From Paramecium sonneborni (Eukaryota; Ciliophora; Oligohymenophorea; Peniculida; Parameciidae), in NCBI GenBank assembly GCA_905182985.1, contig CAJJDN010000035.1, forward strand, positions 402,934 to 466,933: a stretch of 64,000 nucleotides of DNA. The letters are read 5' to 3'. The translations under genes and the position numbers were made by a program. The notes under the pieces were generated by a model, which was not told the origin of the DNA, did not search any database, and saw nothing but the letters and a program-made list of their open reading frames with translations. Numbering within the stretch: the first letter of the stretch is position 1; each line of letters opens with the position of its first letter. Below are positions 48,116-59,892 of this stretch, piece by piece.

Positions 48116-49953
48116 AGAAGATTTTCAAAGTTTGTTTATAACTAAAGATTTGTTAAACCTTACTTTGTATTTTTTTTTTGAGTTTTTTTAATTAATTTAT
48201 CTATAATAGCTTTATTTATTGTGGGATTATTTTGATTTTTTTCTAAATCTTTGGTAAAATAAAATTGAGAAGAGAACATAGGTTGGAAGGCAATATTTAA
48301 TTTTTGTTCTCTTTGTAATAATTCAAAGAAATGTTTGTCATTTGAATTCATTTACTTGATATTTAATTTGAGTAGATCAGGAATATATGGAGGTTTAACT
48401 TACTTATTAATATAAGAAAGTAAATCAACATCTTTAAACCATCTATGTGAAAAGATTTCATCGATTCCAAAGCGTGAACCTAATCTTTTATTAGGATCTT
48501 TAATCATTAATTATCTTATTAAATCTTTAATATCTGTACTTAAATAATCTGGGAATTCAACTTATTCTTTGAGTAATCTGGCATATATGATATTTTTATC
48601 TTCAGAATAGAAAGGAGGCAATCCAGTAACGAATTCATATAATAGACATCCTAAACAATAATAATCAACTAATTAAGTATGTCCTGCTGTTTAAAACATT
48701 TCTGGAGCCATATATTCAGGTGAACCACAGAAAGAATAAGCACATGTATCCTTATTCATATTGGGTCTAGCTAAACCAAAATCAGCTAATTAAATGTGGC
48801 CACTAGAATCAATTAGAATATTTTCAGGTTTAATGTCTCTATAAATAATTTATTCATTATGCAAGAATCCAATAGCTAAGATTACTTCAATTATATAAAA
48901 TTTAGCTTGTTATTCTGATAATCTTTAGAGTTTCTTAATAAAGTTAAACATTTCTCCTCCTGGACAATATTCTATACCAAAAACAATCCAATTTTTGGTT
49001 TCGAATGCACATTCAATTTGATTAGTAAAAATAGAACCACTATATGTACTTTAAATAAGAATATCTCTTTCATTTAATATTAAATCTTATTTTTGATGTT
49101 ATTAGATGAATTATTTATTAATTAATTTCAGGGCAACAAATTTACCATCAATAAGAGATCTAGCTAGGATAACAGTAGAGAATCCTCCTTTACCAATAAT
49201 AGAAATAAATAAAAAAGTACTTAGATTAATTCTTTTAATATTTTGAAAGTAAATAGGTTTTAATCTAATAGTTTTATTAAGAAAAGAATCCATTGGTAAA
49301 TTATTTTATTATAAATAGTAATCAATAGCATAGTTTTCATCTAAAGTTGAGAAACCAATAATGGAATTGTTATTGTATTATTTTTATTTCAAGAGATTAA
49401 TAATTTTATCAGTAGTAACATTGGGAGTGAATCTATAATTTTGAATTTCTTCTTATGAGAAATGAATATAGATAGAGATCTCTTATTTCTAAATTTTATC
49501 TTAAGATTATGATTTAGTGATTCCAGTGTACATAGTAGTACCAACTAGTTCTTCCATACTATTTCTTCTAGTCATAGAGCCTTAAATAGGTTTAAGTTAT
49601 TAAGTATGTTATTATTAAGGATTGGAGTTTTTTTGAGTTAGAAGTAAATTAACACCTTTAGTAATATGAAAAAAGTTTTCAGTTGGAATACGTAATTATT
49701 TAGTAATAGGTCTGTTTTTATCTTTGGAAATAGATTTTTATGATTTTTATAGACTATTAACTCTTTCAGTCAAGCTACCATTATTAGTTTTGGTAATGTA
49801 ATTGGATTTAACAACAAAATCTTCAATTAGACCTTGAGATATTTTTCTATTAGGGAATCTTTAAGGAGAGATCAAGGTATTTTTGGAGATAGGAGTTTTT
49901 TATTAAACAGTGATTCTGGATGGAGAAATAAGTATATTATGATGTTGTTGCAT
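48049..49953 (-). CDS. AGC-type serine/threonine protein kinase
   Basis: Intronless, 634 aa, ATG 49951-49953. The first about 250 residues are Ser/Thr/Gln/Asn-rich and lack a domain. The kinase core: IIGKGGFSTVILAR (Gly loop), VALKLINK (ATP Lys), IEYCPGGEMF (hinge), IIYRDIKPENIL (catalytic loop), LADFGLARP (DFG), SFCGSPEYMAPEM (activation loop, APE). DPNKRLGS and WFKDVDLL...PPYIPD follow, the start of the AGC tail. The hinge PGGE and YRD are typical of PKA/PKG/S6K-like kinases. No cyclic-nucleotide domain is present. Substrate and activator unknown. The stop lies inside the duplicated overlap, so its last 22 codons also appear at 46873-46939. Confidence 0.92.
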
Positions 49954-50102
49954 AATAATATAATATTAATAATGTAATATAAAAGATAAAAAGAAATAGG
50001 ATGAGAAGAGTGGAGATAGAATAGTTGAGAAAAGAAAGGAGATGTGGATTGTTGATAAAAATATATATGTAAAAGTTAGAGTAAATAATTATATATTAAT
50101 TT

Positions 50103-51613
50103 ATGGAATAACATTTTGATTAATATCATGAGGAATAATAAGGTGATATAATAGATGATGATGTTAATAAGACTGGATTAAATAAGGAAGTACCTTATGA
50201 AGAATTAAGTGGAGATGAGGCTATGGAATAATCATTTAGTGTTAATTCTTAATATATGGGGATGAATAGAAAAGCCAAAACTAATTTATTGATGTCTAGT
50301 ATGATAGTTACTAAAAGCATATTAGGCGTAGGAATCCTAGGATTAGTAATTAATGTACATCTATATAGCCTTATGTTACATACAATTTTGGGGTACTTTT
50401 CACATTAATTCTTATTATCGCATTCTATTGGTAAACTTAATACTGTACAAACATGTTTTTATAATGTAAAAATTTATCAAGAAGAAGTAATATATCAACA
50501 ATTGGATTTGCAGCATTTAAATCTAAGGGGATTATTGTGTTTATCAATTTAATAATAATAATCAATAATTTTGGTTTATGTTTTGCAGAAATGATTATAC
50601 AAGGAACAGCAGCTTAAAATTGTGTTAAATCACTTTTTAATGCTTATGATGGAGAGTGGTATACAGAAAGATAATTTCTAAGTTCAATCTCAGCATTAAT
50701 AATGATTCCTATGATGGTAATTAAAAAAATAGAAAAACTTAAATTTGCAGGTGTGACTGCTATATTTGCAATGAGTTTATTTTGTATAACATTAATTACA
50801 AGTTTTATAAGTACTATTTAAAATGAGGGATTTGCTTTAGGATTTGCTTTATTACCTTATGATTTTACATTTATAAAGGCATTTGGAGCATTTCCTACAT
50901 TATTATTAGCATATAATTGGGAATTTAATTTATTTCCAGTTGCTAAAGGAATGGATAAACCAAATGATAAGAAAGTAATGAAAGCTTGTTCTTTTGGAAT
51001 GATAATAGCAACATGTTTTTATTTATTAGTTGGTATTATGGGTTGTGCTATTTATGGTAAAGATTCAGAGACTAATTTTTTGGCAAGTGTTAATAAAGAA
51101 AAAATGGGTATAATATAATTCTATCTATTGAATGGTTCATTTTATGTATCAACTGTATTGACTACACCATTAGTATTCTTTGGAGCTAGAAATAACTTTT
51201 TATAATTAATAAAAGGAGAAAAAAAGAATAAAGTTAAAGGAGTTAATTTTGATTCTTTAGATGAAAAAGAAATTGCTTTACTTAAAAAAAATAAAAAAAA
51301 GAGATAATAATCTAATAAATATATGTATTACATTTGGTCTATTGGACTATTTGTAATTATTACTATTGGATCTATTTATATTCATTCTTTAGAAATTGCA
51401 TTTAATTTTGTAGGTTCTGTTTCATCTAATTCTATTGGATGTGTTTTACCTAGTCTATTTTTATTTATGTTGATGAAATAAAATTATTAGAACAAATCAA
51501 TGACTAAAATGGAAAGTTTATAAGAAAGCCTTGCTAAACTATTTTTTGTTTATTCTGTAATCATGTCATTTGTTTGTCTAACAAGTGAGATTCTAACAAC
51601 CATTTATTAATGA
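50103..51613 (+). CDS. Amino acid transporter (AAAP/SLC38-like)
   Basis: One 23-nt intron after GVGILGL gives 495 aa. An acidic cytosolic N-terminus of about 65 residues precedes about eleven hydrophobic helices. TM1 reads MIVTKSILGVGILGLPYVTY, the helix-breaking GxGxLxLP element of AAAP/APC-fold amino acid/auxin permeases. LLLAYNWEFNLFPVAKGM in the middle corresponds to the conserved F-x-x-E/N region of SLC36/SLC38 proteins. A Lys-rich loop (KNKKKRQQ) separates the last helices. The family moves neutral amino acids with H+ or Na+ across plasma or vacuolar membranes. It is divergent from the AGC kinase, sharing about 150 bp. Confidence 0.88.
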
Positions 51614-52486
51614 TATGTAAAAATTTATATTATATAACATATATATTTCAATCTAATAAATAATACCTAATTTGATAATTTAAATCTAACTATAATTAGA
51701 AGAATAATATTTTACTTCATTTAAATATAGAAATTCACTAAAATTTGTTGATTTTCCATTCATTTTAATTAATTTAAATTCTTAATCTGATGTATGACAA
51801 ATCCTGACTTATTATTAAATTGCTTAATTAACAAAAATAATGATTATTAATCATAATCTATTAAGAATATTATGATTTTCATTTATACAACTTTATGAAC
51901 ACTTGAAAAAACTTTAGACGATAGATGATAAACTTGAATTATATTCATAAACCAGAAGAAGAACTTAGGAAAGAGATAAATAAATAGATCAATTGAGAGA
52001 AGAAATTGATTGATTTAATTATTGAATCTAATAATAAATTATGAATAACTTATTTTATTCAATAATAATTCTTACTATTTATTAAGTAAATCCAGATGAT
52101 CATTAATGAATTTGAATTTCAAACTACAAAAATTATACAATAAGAATTATGTCATTTAATAAAATCTAAATGTTGATAAAATTAGTCTAACATCAGTTAT
52201 ATAAATTGTAAATAATAAAATTGGATTCAATTTTTATTAGAATGAAACTATCAATTAAAATAAGGATTCATCATAATATTCTAAATGAGCATTTAGAATA
52301 TAATTAAAATGATTCATTTCTAAAGTAACAATTCAGATATCTAAGATGAAGTTGATGTATATTATATGAATAAATTAATACAAATGATTATTTTCATTAG
52401 TATTTATGGCTTGATTATTTGGTTACTATATGATGAAGATATTCTGTGAATTTTGTTATCTATTATTTTATTCTTATAATTATTAT
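51614..52486. other. Unresolved region with open frames on both strands
   Basis: Plus strand: a coiled-coil-like segment without ATG near 51895-52015 (LQTIDDKLELYSQTRRR, ERDKQIDQLREEID). A hydrophobic C-terminal-like segment (LIQMIIFISIYGLIIWLL) ends near TGA 52447-52449. No GT lies between them early enough for a simple splice. Minus strand: an intronless 131-codon frame, ATG 52155 to TGA 51760, hydrophobic and Phe/Ile-rich. One small gene is probably here, but I cannot choose the strand. Confidence 0.35.
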
Positions 52487-53631
52487 ATGGAAGATTAGAT
52501 CGATAACGAATTTTTGGATGAAAATTAACCAAATCAAGATTTATAAGAGTGTGAACTTTGTCAAAGGAAGTTTCATCCCGAAAGAATTGAAAGACATCTT
52601 ATTGCTTGTTAATAGGCACAAATAAAATAACAAGAAAGAGATAAAATAATATAAAAAAAGAAAAAGCAAATTGAACAAAAAAAATAACAACTTCAATAAA
52701 CGTAAGTTGAAATTGTTAAAACGAATTGGAGGGAAGAGCATTAAAAATTTTAGGAATAAATCTAATATAACCGAAAATTAAAATAAGTAATAACAGCATT
52801 ATATATGAAGTTAGAAAAGGAAGGATAGGATATAAATCAATTAAAACAACCAGAAACTAAAATAAATTCCAATTATGTTTTTTGTGAATCTTGTGAAAGA
52901 CATTTTGATAAAAGTAATTATAAATAATGATATTTAGATGTTGCTGAAAGACATATACCAAAATGTAAAGAAATAAAAGCTAAGCCTAAACCACCAAGAA
53001 AGAAGACAGTAGAAACGATTTAACCTTCATAACCCTAGTTATAAGAAAAAAGATAAGCATAAATTAGTACTCCTTCTACATCAAGTTAAATGGAAAGGAA
53101 ACCAATTATAAAAAAATAATTATCAGATTCATCATAATAATTTAGACCTACTAGTTTATAAAAATTTATAGCTGAGTAATCTGGCAAAGCAAATTTAACA
53201 AACATAGGTATCTTATAAAAAGTTATGACTAGGTTTTATTGATTGTAAAGCAAGAGCAACAGCTATACAAGATACAGAATGTCCACATTGTAATAGAAGA
53301 TTTATATCTAGAGCTGCGGAAAGACATATTCCTATTTGTGAAAAATTAACTAGAAAACACTCTTTTTGTAAGAATATTAAATCAATAATTAGAAATAAAA
53401 TATCACAATAGAAAGAGTGTTCCTATTAAATAGAATAATTTAATGGTAGTAGCACCTACATCAATTTTACCTTAAATTTAAAGAAAAGTGAATAAGTAGT
53501 TAGATGCAGGAACTTTACCTCCAATAGGGAATAGTTAAAAGTTTTGTACAGAATGTGGAAATAGATTTTAGGCAAATCATAAATATTGTGGTGGATGTGG
53601 ACATAAAAGAGAACCTGAAATAGTAATTTGA
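52487..53631 (+). CDS. ZC2HC1-type C2HC zinc finger protein with terminal zinc ribbon
   Basis: Three introns (24, 25 and 25 nt) give 356 aa. Three C2HC fingers: CELCQRKFHPERIERHLIAC, CESCERHFDKNVAERHIPKC (assembled across intron 1) and CPHCNRRFISRAAERHIPIC. A C-terminal zinc ribbon FCTECGNRFQANHKYCGGCG follows. Between fingers 1 and 2 is a Lys/Gln coiled coil. ZC2HC1 (FAM164) proteins carry such C2HC fingers and are common in ciliated organisms; their molecular role is poorly known. All Cys/His ligands are present, which argues for a functional metal-binding protein. It converges on the ankyrin gene with an 11-bp gap. Confidence 0.88.
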
Positions 53632-53642
53632 AATATGTTTAT

Positions 53643-54581
53643 TCATTACAACTTCAGATTTTATTTATATAAAACAGTTTTTCTTTTTTTATTTCCTGTA
53701 TTTCTAGTTATTTATTTTTTTTGTTATTCTCTTTGTTTATGTGTCAATTAATTGATTTCTGGTGGCATATCTTTATTTTTAATATATTCTTCAATTTGAT
53801 TGATTTCTACTGGGAGATATGATTCCTCTTTAATTTTATTAAATTATTCTAATAAAATATCTAAGGTTGATTGATTATCTCCATTAGTGATTTGAAGTAC
53901 TTAATTATGTTTTTTAAATTTTTTAAGCATATATCTAATAAGAGTCATATAGAAATGTTTGGCTGCTAAATGGAAACAGTTATTTCCTAATTTATCTTTA
54001 GATAATAAAGAAAGTTTAGTATTTTTTAAGAGAAAGCGAACAATTTCAATTTCCCCATAATAACATGCTCTATGAATAGCAGTTTATCCTTCATTATTTT
54101 TTAAATAAATATTAATGCCAGGAACATTAAATAAGACTTAAACTAATTCAATATTTCCACTTGCACAAGCAGCAATAAAAATACTAGCACCTCCATTTTC
54201 TTTAGTATTAACTTTAGCACCAACACTAATTAGATATTAAATGATTTCAATATTTTGATTAATAGTAGCAATCATAAGAGATGTATCTCCTTATGGATTT
54301 TTATCTTCTAGAAGAGTTGTTAATTGATTTTCATCAGTAGAATCTATTACATATTTTACAATAGCTAATTAATTCATTCTAACAGCTAACATTAAAGAGT
54401 TTTCTCCTTGAAAAATAGATGTGAAATTGTAATTAGTAGATTAGGATATTTATTAAAGTAAATCTAAATCACCATTAATAATCGCATTTGCAATTTTATC
54501 TTGTGTAGTTTAAGAGAAGAATTTGATAGTAGTTTCAGGTAATCCAATTGCATGTAAACCTTTAATAATATAATTTCCCAT
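53643..54581 (-). CDS. Ankyrin repeat protein
   Basis: Intronless, 312 aa, ATG 54579-54581. Ankyrin repeats at about residues 30-225: GENSLMLAVRMNQLAIVKYV, GDTSLMIATINQNIEIIQYL, GGASIFIAACASGNIELVQV, GQTAIHRACYYGEIEIVRFL and GNNCFHLAAKHFYMTLIRYM. The C-terminal tail is Lys/Gln/Arg-rich. The start MGNYIIKG has Gly2 and may be myristoylated. Ankyrin stacks bind protein partners. It lies head to tail, 45 bp from the ankyrin-kinase gene on the same strand, so the pair may be functionally or evolutionarily linked (inference). Confidence 0.9.
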
Positions 54582-54626
54582 TTTAAATAAATTATAATAT
54601 AATATTAATTATTTAGATTAGATTTA

Positions 54627-56951
54627 TCATAATTCACCATTATTAATAAATGTCCAACCTCCTAGATGTGCTTTAGATTCATCTACAATACTTTGCATAT
54701 CAAAAACATTTCCATCAATTTTAGTATTAATCCTAATTTTCCGATTTGGTTTAGGCATAGGTAATTCTCTATTTTATACTATTTCCCAATTAACATCTTA
54801 AAAATATTAATGTGCTTTGATTTCTTCAGAATCTCCTTTACCTGAACCTAAGCGTTTAGCAGGATTTCTTTATAATAACTAATAAAATATTAAAAAAAAG
54901 AGTGAATACTGCTTTCAATAGATTTTTAGCCTCACTAGAAATATATGAAGGTATTTTAAGTTAAGCATTTTCAATATTGTAAAATAATTCTTCTCTATTA
55001 TTAGCATAATAAGGAGGTAATCCAACAAGTAATTCATACATTACAACACCTAATAAATACCAATCAACAGCTTTTCCATGTCCACATCTTTTTAACATTT
55101 CAGGTGCTAAATAAGCCACTGATCCACAAAATGATCTTGCTCCAGTATTAGGTTCTAAGATTCCTTCTTTAGATAATCCAAAATCTGTTAATAATGCATG
55201 ACCTTCACTATCTAAAACTATATTATCTGGTTTTAAATCTCTAAATATTATATCTCTTTTATGCAAGTCTTCCAATGCCAATACAATCTCACATAAATAA
55301 TTCTTCACTATATTTTCAGCAAGTCTTTTCTATTTTTATAAAACCTCTCCAAGATCACCTCCAGGACAATAATCTAAAATCATAAACAATTTATCCTATG
55401 TTTAAAATGCAAATCTTAATTTAACTATAAAGGGATGTGATGTTATAGACAATACATTTCTTTCAGTCAAAGCATATCTAGTTAAATTATGTTCTAATTT
55501 ATATATAAATATATATTTTACTCATTATTCTACTTTTATGAAGTACTTTCATTGCATATAACTAATTACTTTTCTATACTAAATATACTTCTCCAAAACT
55601 TCCTTTACCTATTAATCCTATTACTTAAAACTATTAAGGTCCTATCTTTTCTTCTTCTTTATTCTTTATTGAATCTGAATTTGTTGAAACTGTATTTGTT
55701 AATTATTATTTTGCTGAATGAGTTGAATTTATTTTATTTAATCTCTCCTATTTAATCTCTTATTATGTACGATTATTTGGAGATGATGACTATTTATTTA
55801 CAACATTTAAATTTTTGCATGAATAACAACTATTCAATTATCCAAAATGTTATTATGTCTATTATATTTACTATTAAACTATTCCTTATTATTATTAAGA
55901 ATTTAATTATCCTCTTTTGAATTAAAACATCTTTTAAATTACATCATTCTATGTATTCTATATTTAAACCATATTCATTTTTTACTCTTAAATATTACAT
56001 ATAAAACTTACATTATTTTTTAACATCTTCATTATAATTCTAAAATAAACGTTAAATATCTTCATTTGTTGCATAATATTCAGGTGTTTTATAATCTTTG
56101 TTCATTTTAAATTATATTGATTGTCTTTTCAATAACAAATGAACAATTATTTTATGATTCTACTTACAACCATAATGTAATGCTGTATTACCTTAAGAAT
56201 CTTAATGATTGATATCTGAACCTGCATTCATTAAAATCATTAATACTTCCTCTTATCCACTTATAATTTATTATATAATGAATACTTAATAGCAGCAATA
56301 ATTAATGGAGTCATATGATCTTTATTTTATGCATCTATTGCTATTTATTTAAATATTAATGCTGATGTTAATTATGCATTTCCATTTTTAGCTGCATAAT
56401 GAAGTGCTGTATTATCTTACAAGTCTTTTGCTGTCAAAGAAGCTCTTAGTTCTGAATTAATCTTCTATCTTGGAGGCAATTTCACTATGAGTCATTTATT
56501 TATTTATACAAATATTATGAACCAATGTAGGTTCCAATAATTACAAGCATCCTCCTGTATTATTATTCTTACTCTCTTTTATAAACCATTAATTTAATTA
56601 TTTTTTTATATCCTCCAACTCACCCATTCTTGGAGATGTTGCCTCTACTGTTTTTGTTATACCTTAACTACTTATTGGTATTTTAGGTTCATCTGCTTAA
56701 CTTGTTTATCTCTTAGAACTTGACACTTTCCTGTTTTATAAAAATGGAACCAATTTATGTTAAGAATGAGAACGATCAGTTGATGATTTTGTTTATTATT
56801 TTAATTGAGAAACTGTCTTTGGTGTCATTATTTTTGAAGCATTAGTCTATGACTTTGCTTAACTTAATCTCCTATTATTTGCATCTTGAATTTGTTTTAA
56901 TTTATCTAGATACTCTTAAAGACTTGGTTTGCTATTACTGTTAATATTCAT
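54627..56951 (-). CDS. Ankyrin-repeat AGC protein kinase (fusion)
   Basis: Five introns (25, 26, 25, 28 and 31 nt) give 729 aa with exact closure. A disordered Ser/Gln/Lys N-terminus of about 130 residues precedes ankyrin repeats ([60 protein letters not shown]). A Gln-rich linker follows, then an AGC kinase core: [63 protein letters not shown] and [17 protein letters not shown] with the start of the AGC tail. All catalytic residues are present. The ankyrin part probably recruits a partner or restrains the kinase. Ankyrin plus AGC kinase in one chain is not a standard animal architecture. Confidence 0.92.
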
Positions 56952-57450
56952 TTATTATTTTATAAAATAATATAACAATTTATTACTATCAATTAACCAA
57001 ATTATTTAAATCTTTATTTCAACATAATTAAATTATATGTAATTATTATACACACTTCTACTCATTAATTATGTATAAAACCATCTTATTTAAATGCTTT
57101 TAAATCTTAAAGTAAATTGATATTATTTTAAACAAATCTTATTTTTCTATAATCATTATCAAATTCATCATTTAAACTTAATTTATTTTCACATACTAAT
57201 ATCTTTAAATCATGATTTAGTATTTTTGTTACTAATTTTAGGTTTGAATCATACTAGTTTCTAATAATAATTATGGATTAAAGTATCTGAACTAAATTGA
57301 TATTTTTTAGATAGATTTGTTTGAAATATTAAAATTAAAATAAATTATTTAACCTTGAGTAATATTTATAAAGGTTTTATAATAAATTTTAAAAATATCA
57401 AAAAAAATACATTCATCTTTTTTATTACAATTGTTACAGTTTTATCATTC
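56952..57450. other. AT-rich spacer, nothing recognised
   Basis: About 500 bp, no convincing frame on either strand. It must contain the ankyrin-kinase promoter and the next gene's 3' end. Confidence 0.5.
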
Positions 57451-58558
57451 TCATTCTTTTTGATTGTTCAATTGAATTAAATTAAAGTGATTAAGGATTC
57501 TATTATTAGTATCTTTAATCTTGTTATTAAAAATATTAAGTTCTTTCTTAATTCTAATTCTAATTCTAATTTTAATTTTATTCTTGATTGTATTGTTAAC
57601 GCAAAGTTTCTATGTTAAAATTTCAATTATACAATAAAACTAAGATTAATGAGTCTATTATTATTCTATGATATTTTAAGCTGGTTTTAATGGTCCATAA
57701 ACAAATCTATCTTTATCATCAGCTGGATTGTATAAAAATGGATGAGGATTACCTAATGAATAAAAGAAATTTAATACTTGAAATTGATTTCTAGTATTCT
57801 ATTTATTCTTAAGTCAAAGGAGGTGAAGATAATGGATAATATTTAATGTTCTTATTGTTTAAATGTTTAATTTCATATTGATTTAATGTTTATTACATGT
57901 CTAAATAAGATAAAATTCATACTTCCAATCGTATCTTCAATACCACCTAATTATTGTATATTTTATTTAAATAATTTCACTTATTCAGGAGGAGAGGGAT
58001 CATTTAATGCTTAGAGATATTAAATTTATCTCTTTTAAAATTCACTAACATCATGTGGATCTCTAAAATAAGTTGGCTACTTATTAATTTAACCTAATTA
58101 ATTTGAATTCACATTGAAATCTAAATAATTATTAGGAATAGGAACAAATTAATTCCCCAACATATGATCCATTAATAAATGCTTTTGTTAGATTGGTTTA
58201 TTATTCTCTTATTGAATCTTTGCATTCTCAAGTGTTTATGAATATTAAAGCAATTATCTATATTATATTGTATCTCTACCCTTAATCTGCAAATAGAGTT
58301 TAACGAGAAAAATGATCAAGCAAAGTATTTTATTGCGGAATATTCAATTACTATTATTGATAAGTTGATTATTATGGATAAGCCTAACCAAAATTCTAAC
58401 AAACTCTAATAATCATTTAAAGATAATACTCTCGATCAAATTATTCCATTACTTATGGAAATTAATCAGGATTCTTTATATTAGGGTTTTAACAAAAGTT
58501 GGATGCTGTTTATTTAAAAACTATGTAATATTTTATTATATTTACAATCCTTCTCCAT
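57451..58558 (-). CDS. Gln/Asn-rich unknown protein with a 1-nt frameshift
   Basis: Three introns (25, 22 and 22 nt). The coding sum is one base over a multiple of three. The frame changes near the TTT at 57788-57790 (AAA in the gene); dropping one A joins EQIEYQ to NQFQVLNFFYSLGNPHPF. The corrected protein is 345 aa, Gln/Asn-rich (about one residue in three), with a possibly folded centre (PTYFRDPHDVSEFQ, NDPSPPEQVKLF) and a conserved-looking end (PFLYNPADDKDRFVYGPLKP). The last 60 residues come from simple TCTAAT-type repeats and may lie past the true stop. Q/N-rich proteins may condense or aggregate. No family recognised. Confidence 0.6.
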
Positions 58559-58692
58559 TTAATTGGTTGTTATATTTAATAATAATACTTAAATATTAAT
58601 ATAATATTAAATAAAATATTTGTCTAGAATTGTTTTAATTGCAATGATTTTATTGATTGAAATTTAAACATTTCTATAAAAAAAGATAATAA

Positions 58693-59443
58693 TCATAAAA
58701 TATTAAATTGACTTCTCATCATTGAAAAATTCTAATTTAGGAGAAAATACTTCTGATAAGTAATCTTTGTTTTCTTCTTATTTTTCAAAAGACCAATCTT
58801 CTAATTTGAAATCAGAAACTTTTGGTTATATGTTGAGTATTTCAAGTTTTGATTGTGGTATTTCTGTAGCTTATTATGAAAATATTTATTAAAGTTATTC
58901 CTACTTTTCTGATTTTTAATCAATTGATTAAACTTATTATTGTCTTTTCCTTTTTTGCTCTTCAAATTTTACTTTTTACAATTAATTTAAAATTCCTTTA
59001 TTGTATAATATTTCATTAACCTAATATTTGATATCGAAATTTCTAATGAATTCATCCTACCATGCCTTACTAGCTTTAAAATTTGGAATATTAAATAATT
59101 CAATAGCTTTCTATTTTAACTAAGATCTTCTAACCCTTCTTCTTAATTCCACACTCTCTCTTATAATCCATTATCTTAATTCCTCCTCTGCTTTAGTATT
59201 AAGTTTCTTTCTACCACATCCTGGTTTACGAGCAATTCCGTCTTAATACCATCTTCTTAAGTTTTTAATAGATGTGTTGTATTTCTCACTTAATATTTAA
59301 TACATTTCTAAAGAAGAGTCCTTTTATAAACTCTCTAAAATCTGTTATTTATCTTCCTAATTTAAGATATTGTATTTCTTTAAAGCTTTATTCTTCTTAT
59401 TTTAACGCTTGGTATTAGAGTTGCTGCTATTGTTATAGTTCAT
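58693..59443 (-). CDS. CENPB-type helix-turn-helix DNA-binding protein
   Basis: One 19-nt intron near the end gives 243 aa. The first 60 residues are basic and helix-rich, with an NLS-like KRQNKKNKALKKYN and a psq/HTH-like segment (EMYQILSEKYNTSIKNLRRW). RKPGCGRKKLNTKAEEELRQ, then WIIRESVELRRRVRRSQLKQ, then NFKASKAWQDEFIRNFDI match the CENPB/Tc5-type HTH (GRKxxLxxEEEEELxxWI...FKASxxWxxxFxxRxxI). In the family this pair of HTHs is the DNA-binding half of CENP-B and pogo/Tigger transposases. No DDE nuclease follows; the rest is Gln/Glu-rich. It could be a domesticated transposase remnant or a transcription factor. The 3' end is uncertain because the unspliced frame is open into the next gene. 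Confidence 0.65.
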
Positions 59444-59892
59444 TACAAGTGATAATATTATTAAGGAATTTTATTTAAAGGGGGAGGTTAAGGTTGCACA
59501 AATCCTTTTATTAATTGGATATATATATTATTATTATTATTATTATTAATAATAATAATATTATTTTAACAATCTTATAATTTTAAATTAAATTCGAATA
59601 ACAAGACAATTATAGATTTACTAATAAAAATTGCAATTTTAAATATTATATATTAATATTTCAATTATAAATTAATTCTTAGCAGATTCTCTTTATCTTT
59701 AATTGAATTAAAAAAGATTGTCCTCAAACAATTCACTTCATCTAAGAATTTATAAAATCAATATATAATTGTTATCTATATTTTTGTTATTTCAGTATGA
59801 TAATCAGTATTTTGATACTAAAACATAAACATTCAACAAATAAAATATTTTTATAACTAAATTAAAATGCCATCATAGATATAACATTTAAA
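59444..59892. other. Spacer with a perfect TTA/TAA palindrome
   Basis: Between two minus-strand genes. 59535-59560 is a 26-bp perfect palindrome made of (ATT)n meeting (AAT)n at ATTAAT, able to form a hairpin or cruciform. Otherwise AT-rich; no gene seen. Confidence 0.6.

Noticed and set aside
59521..59575. TTA/TAA palindrome considered as a transposon end
   Set aside because: It is a simple-repeat palindrome with no target duplication or partner end.
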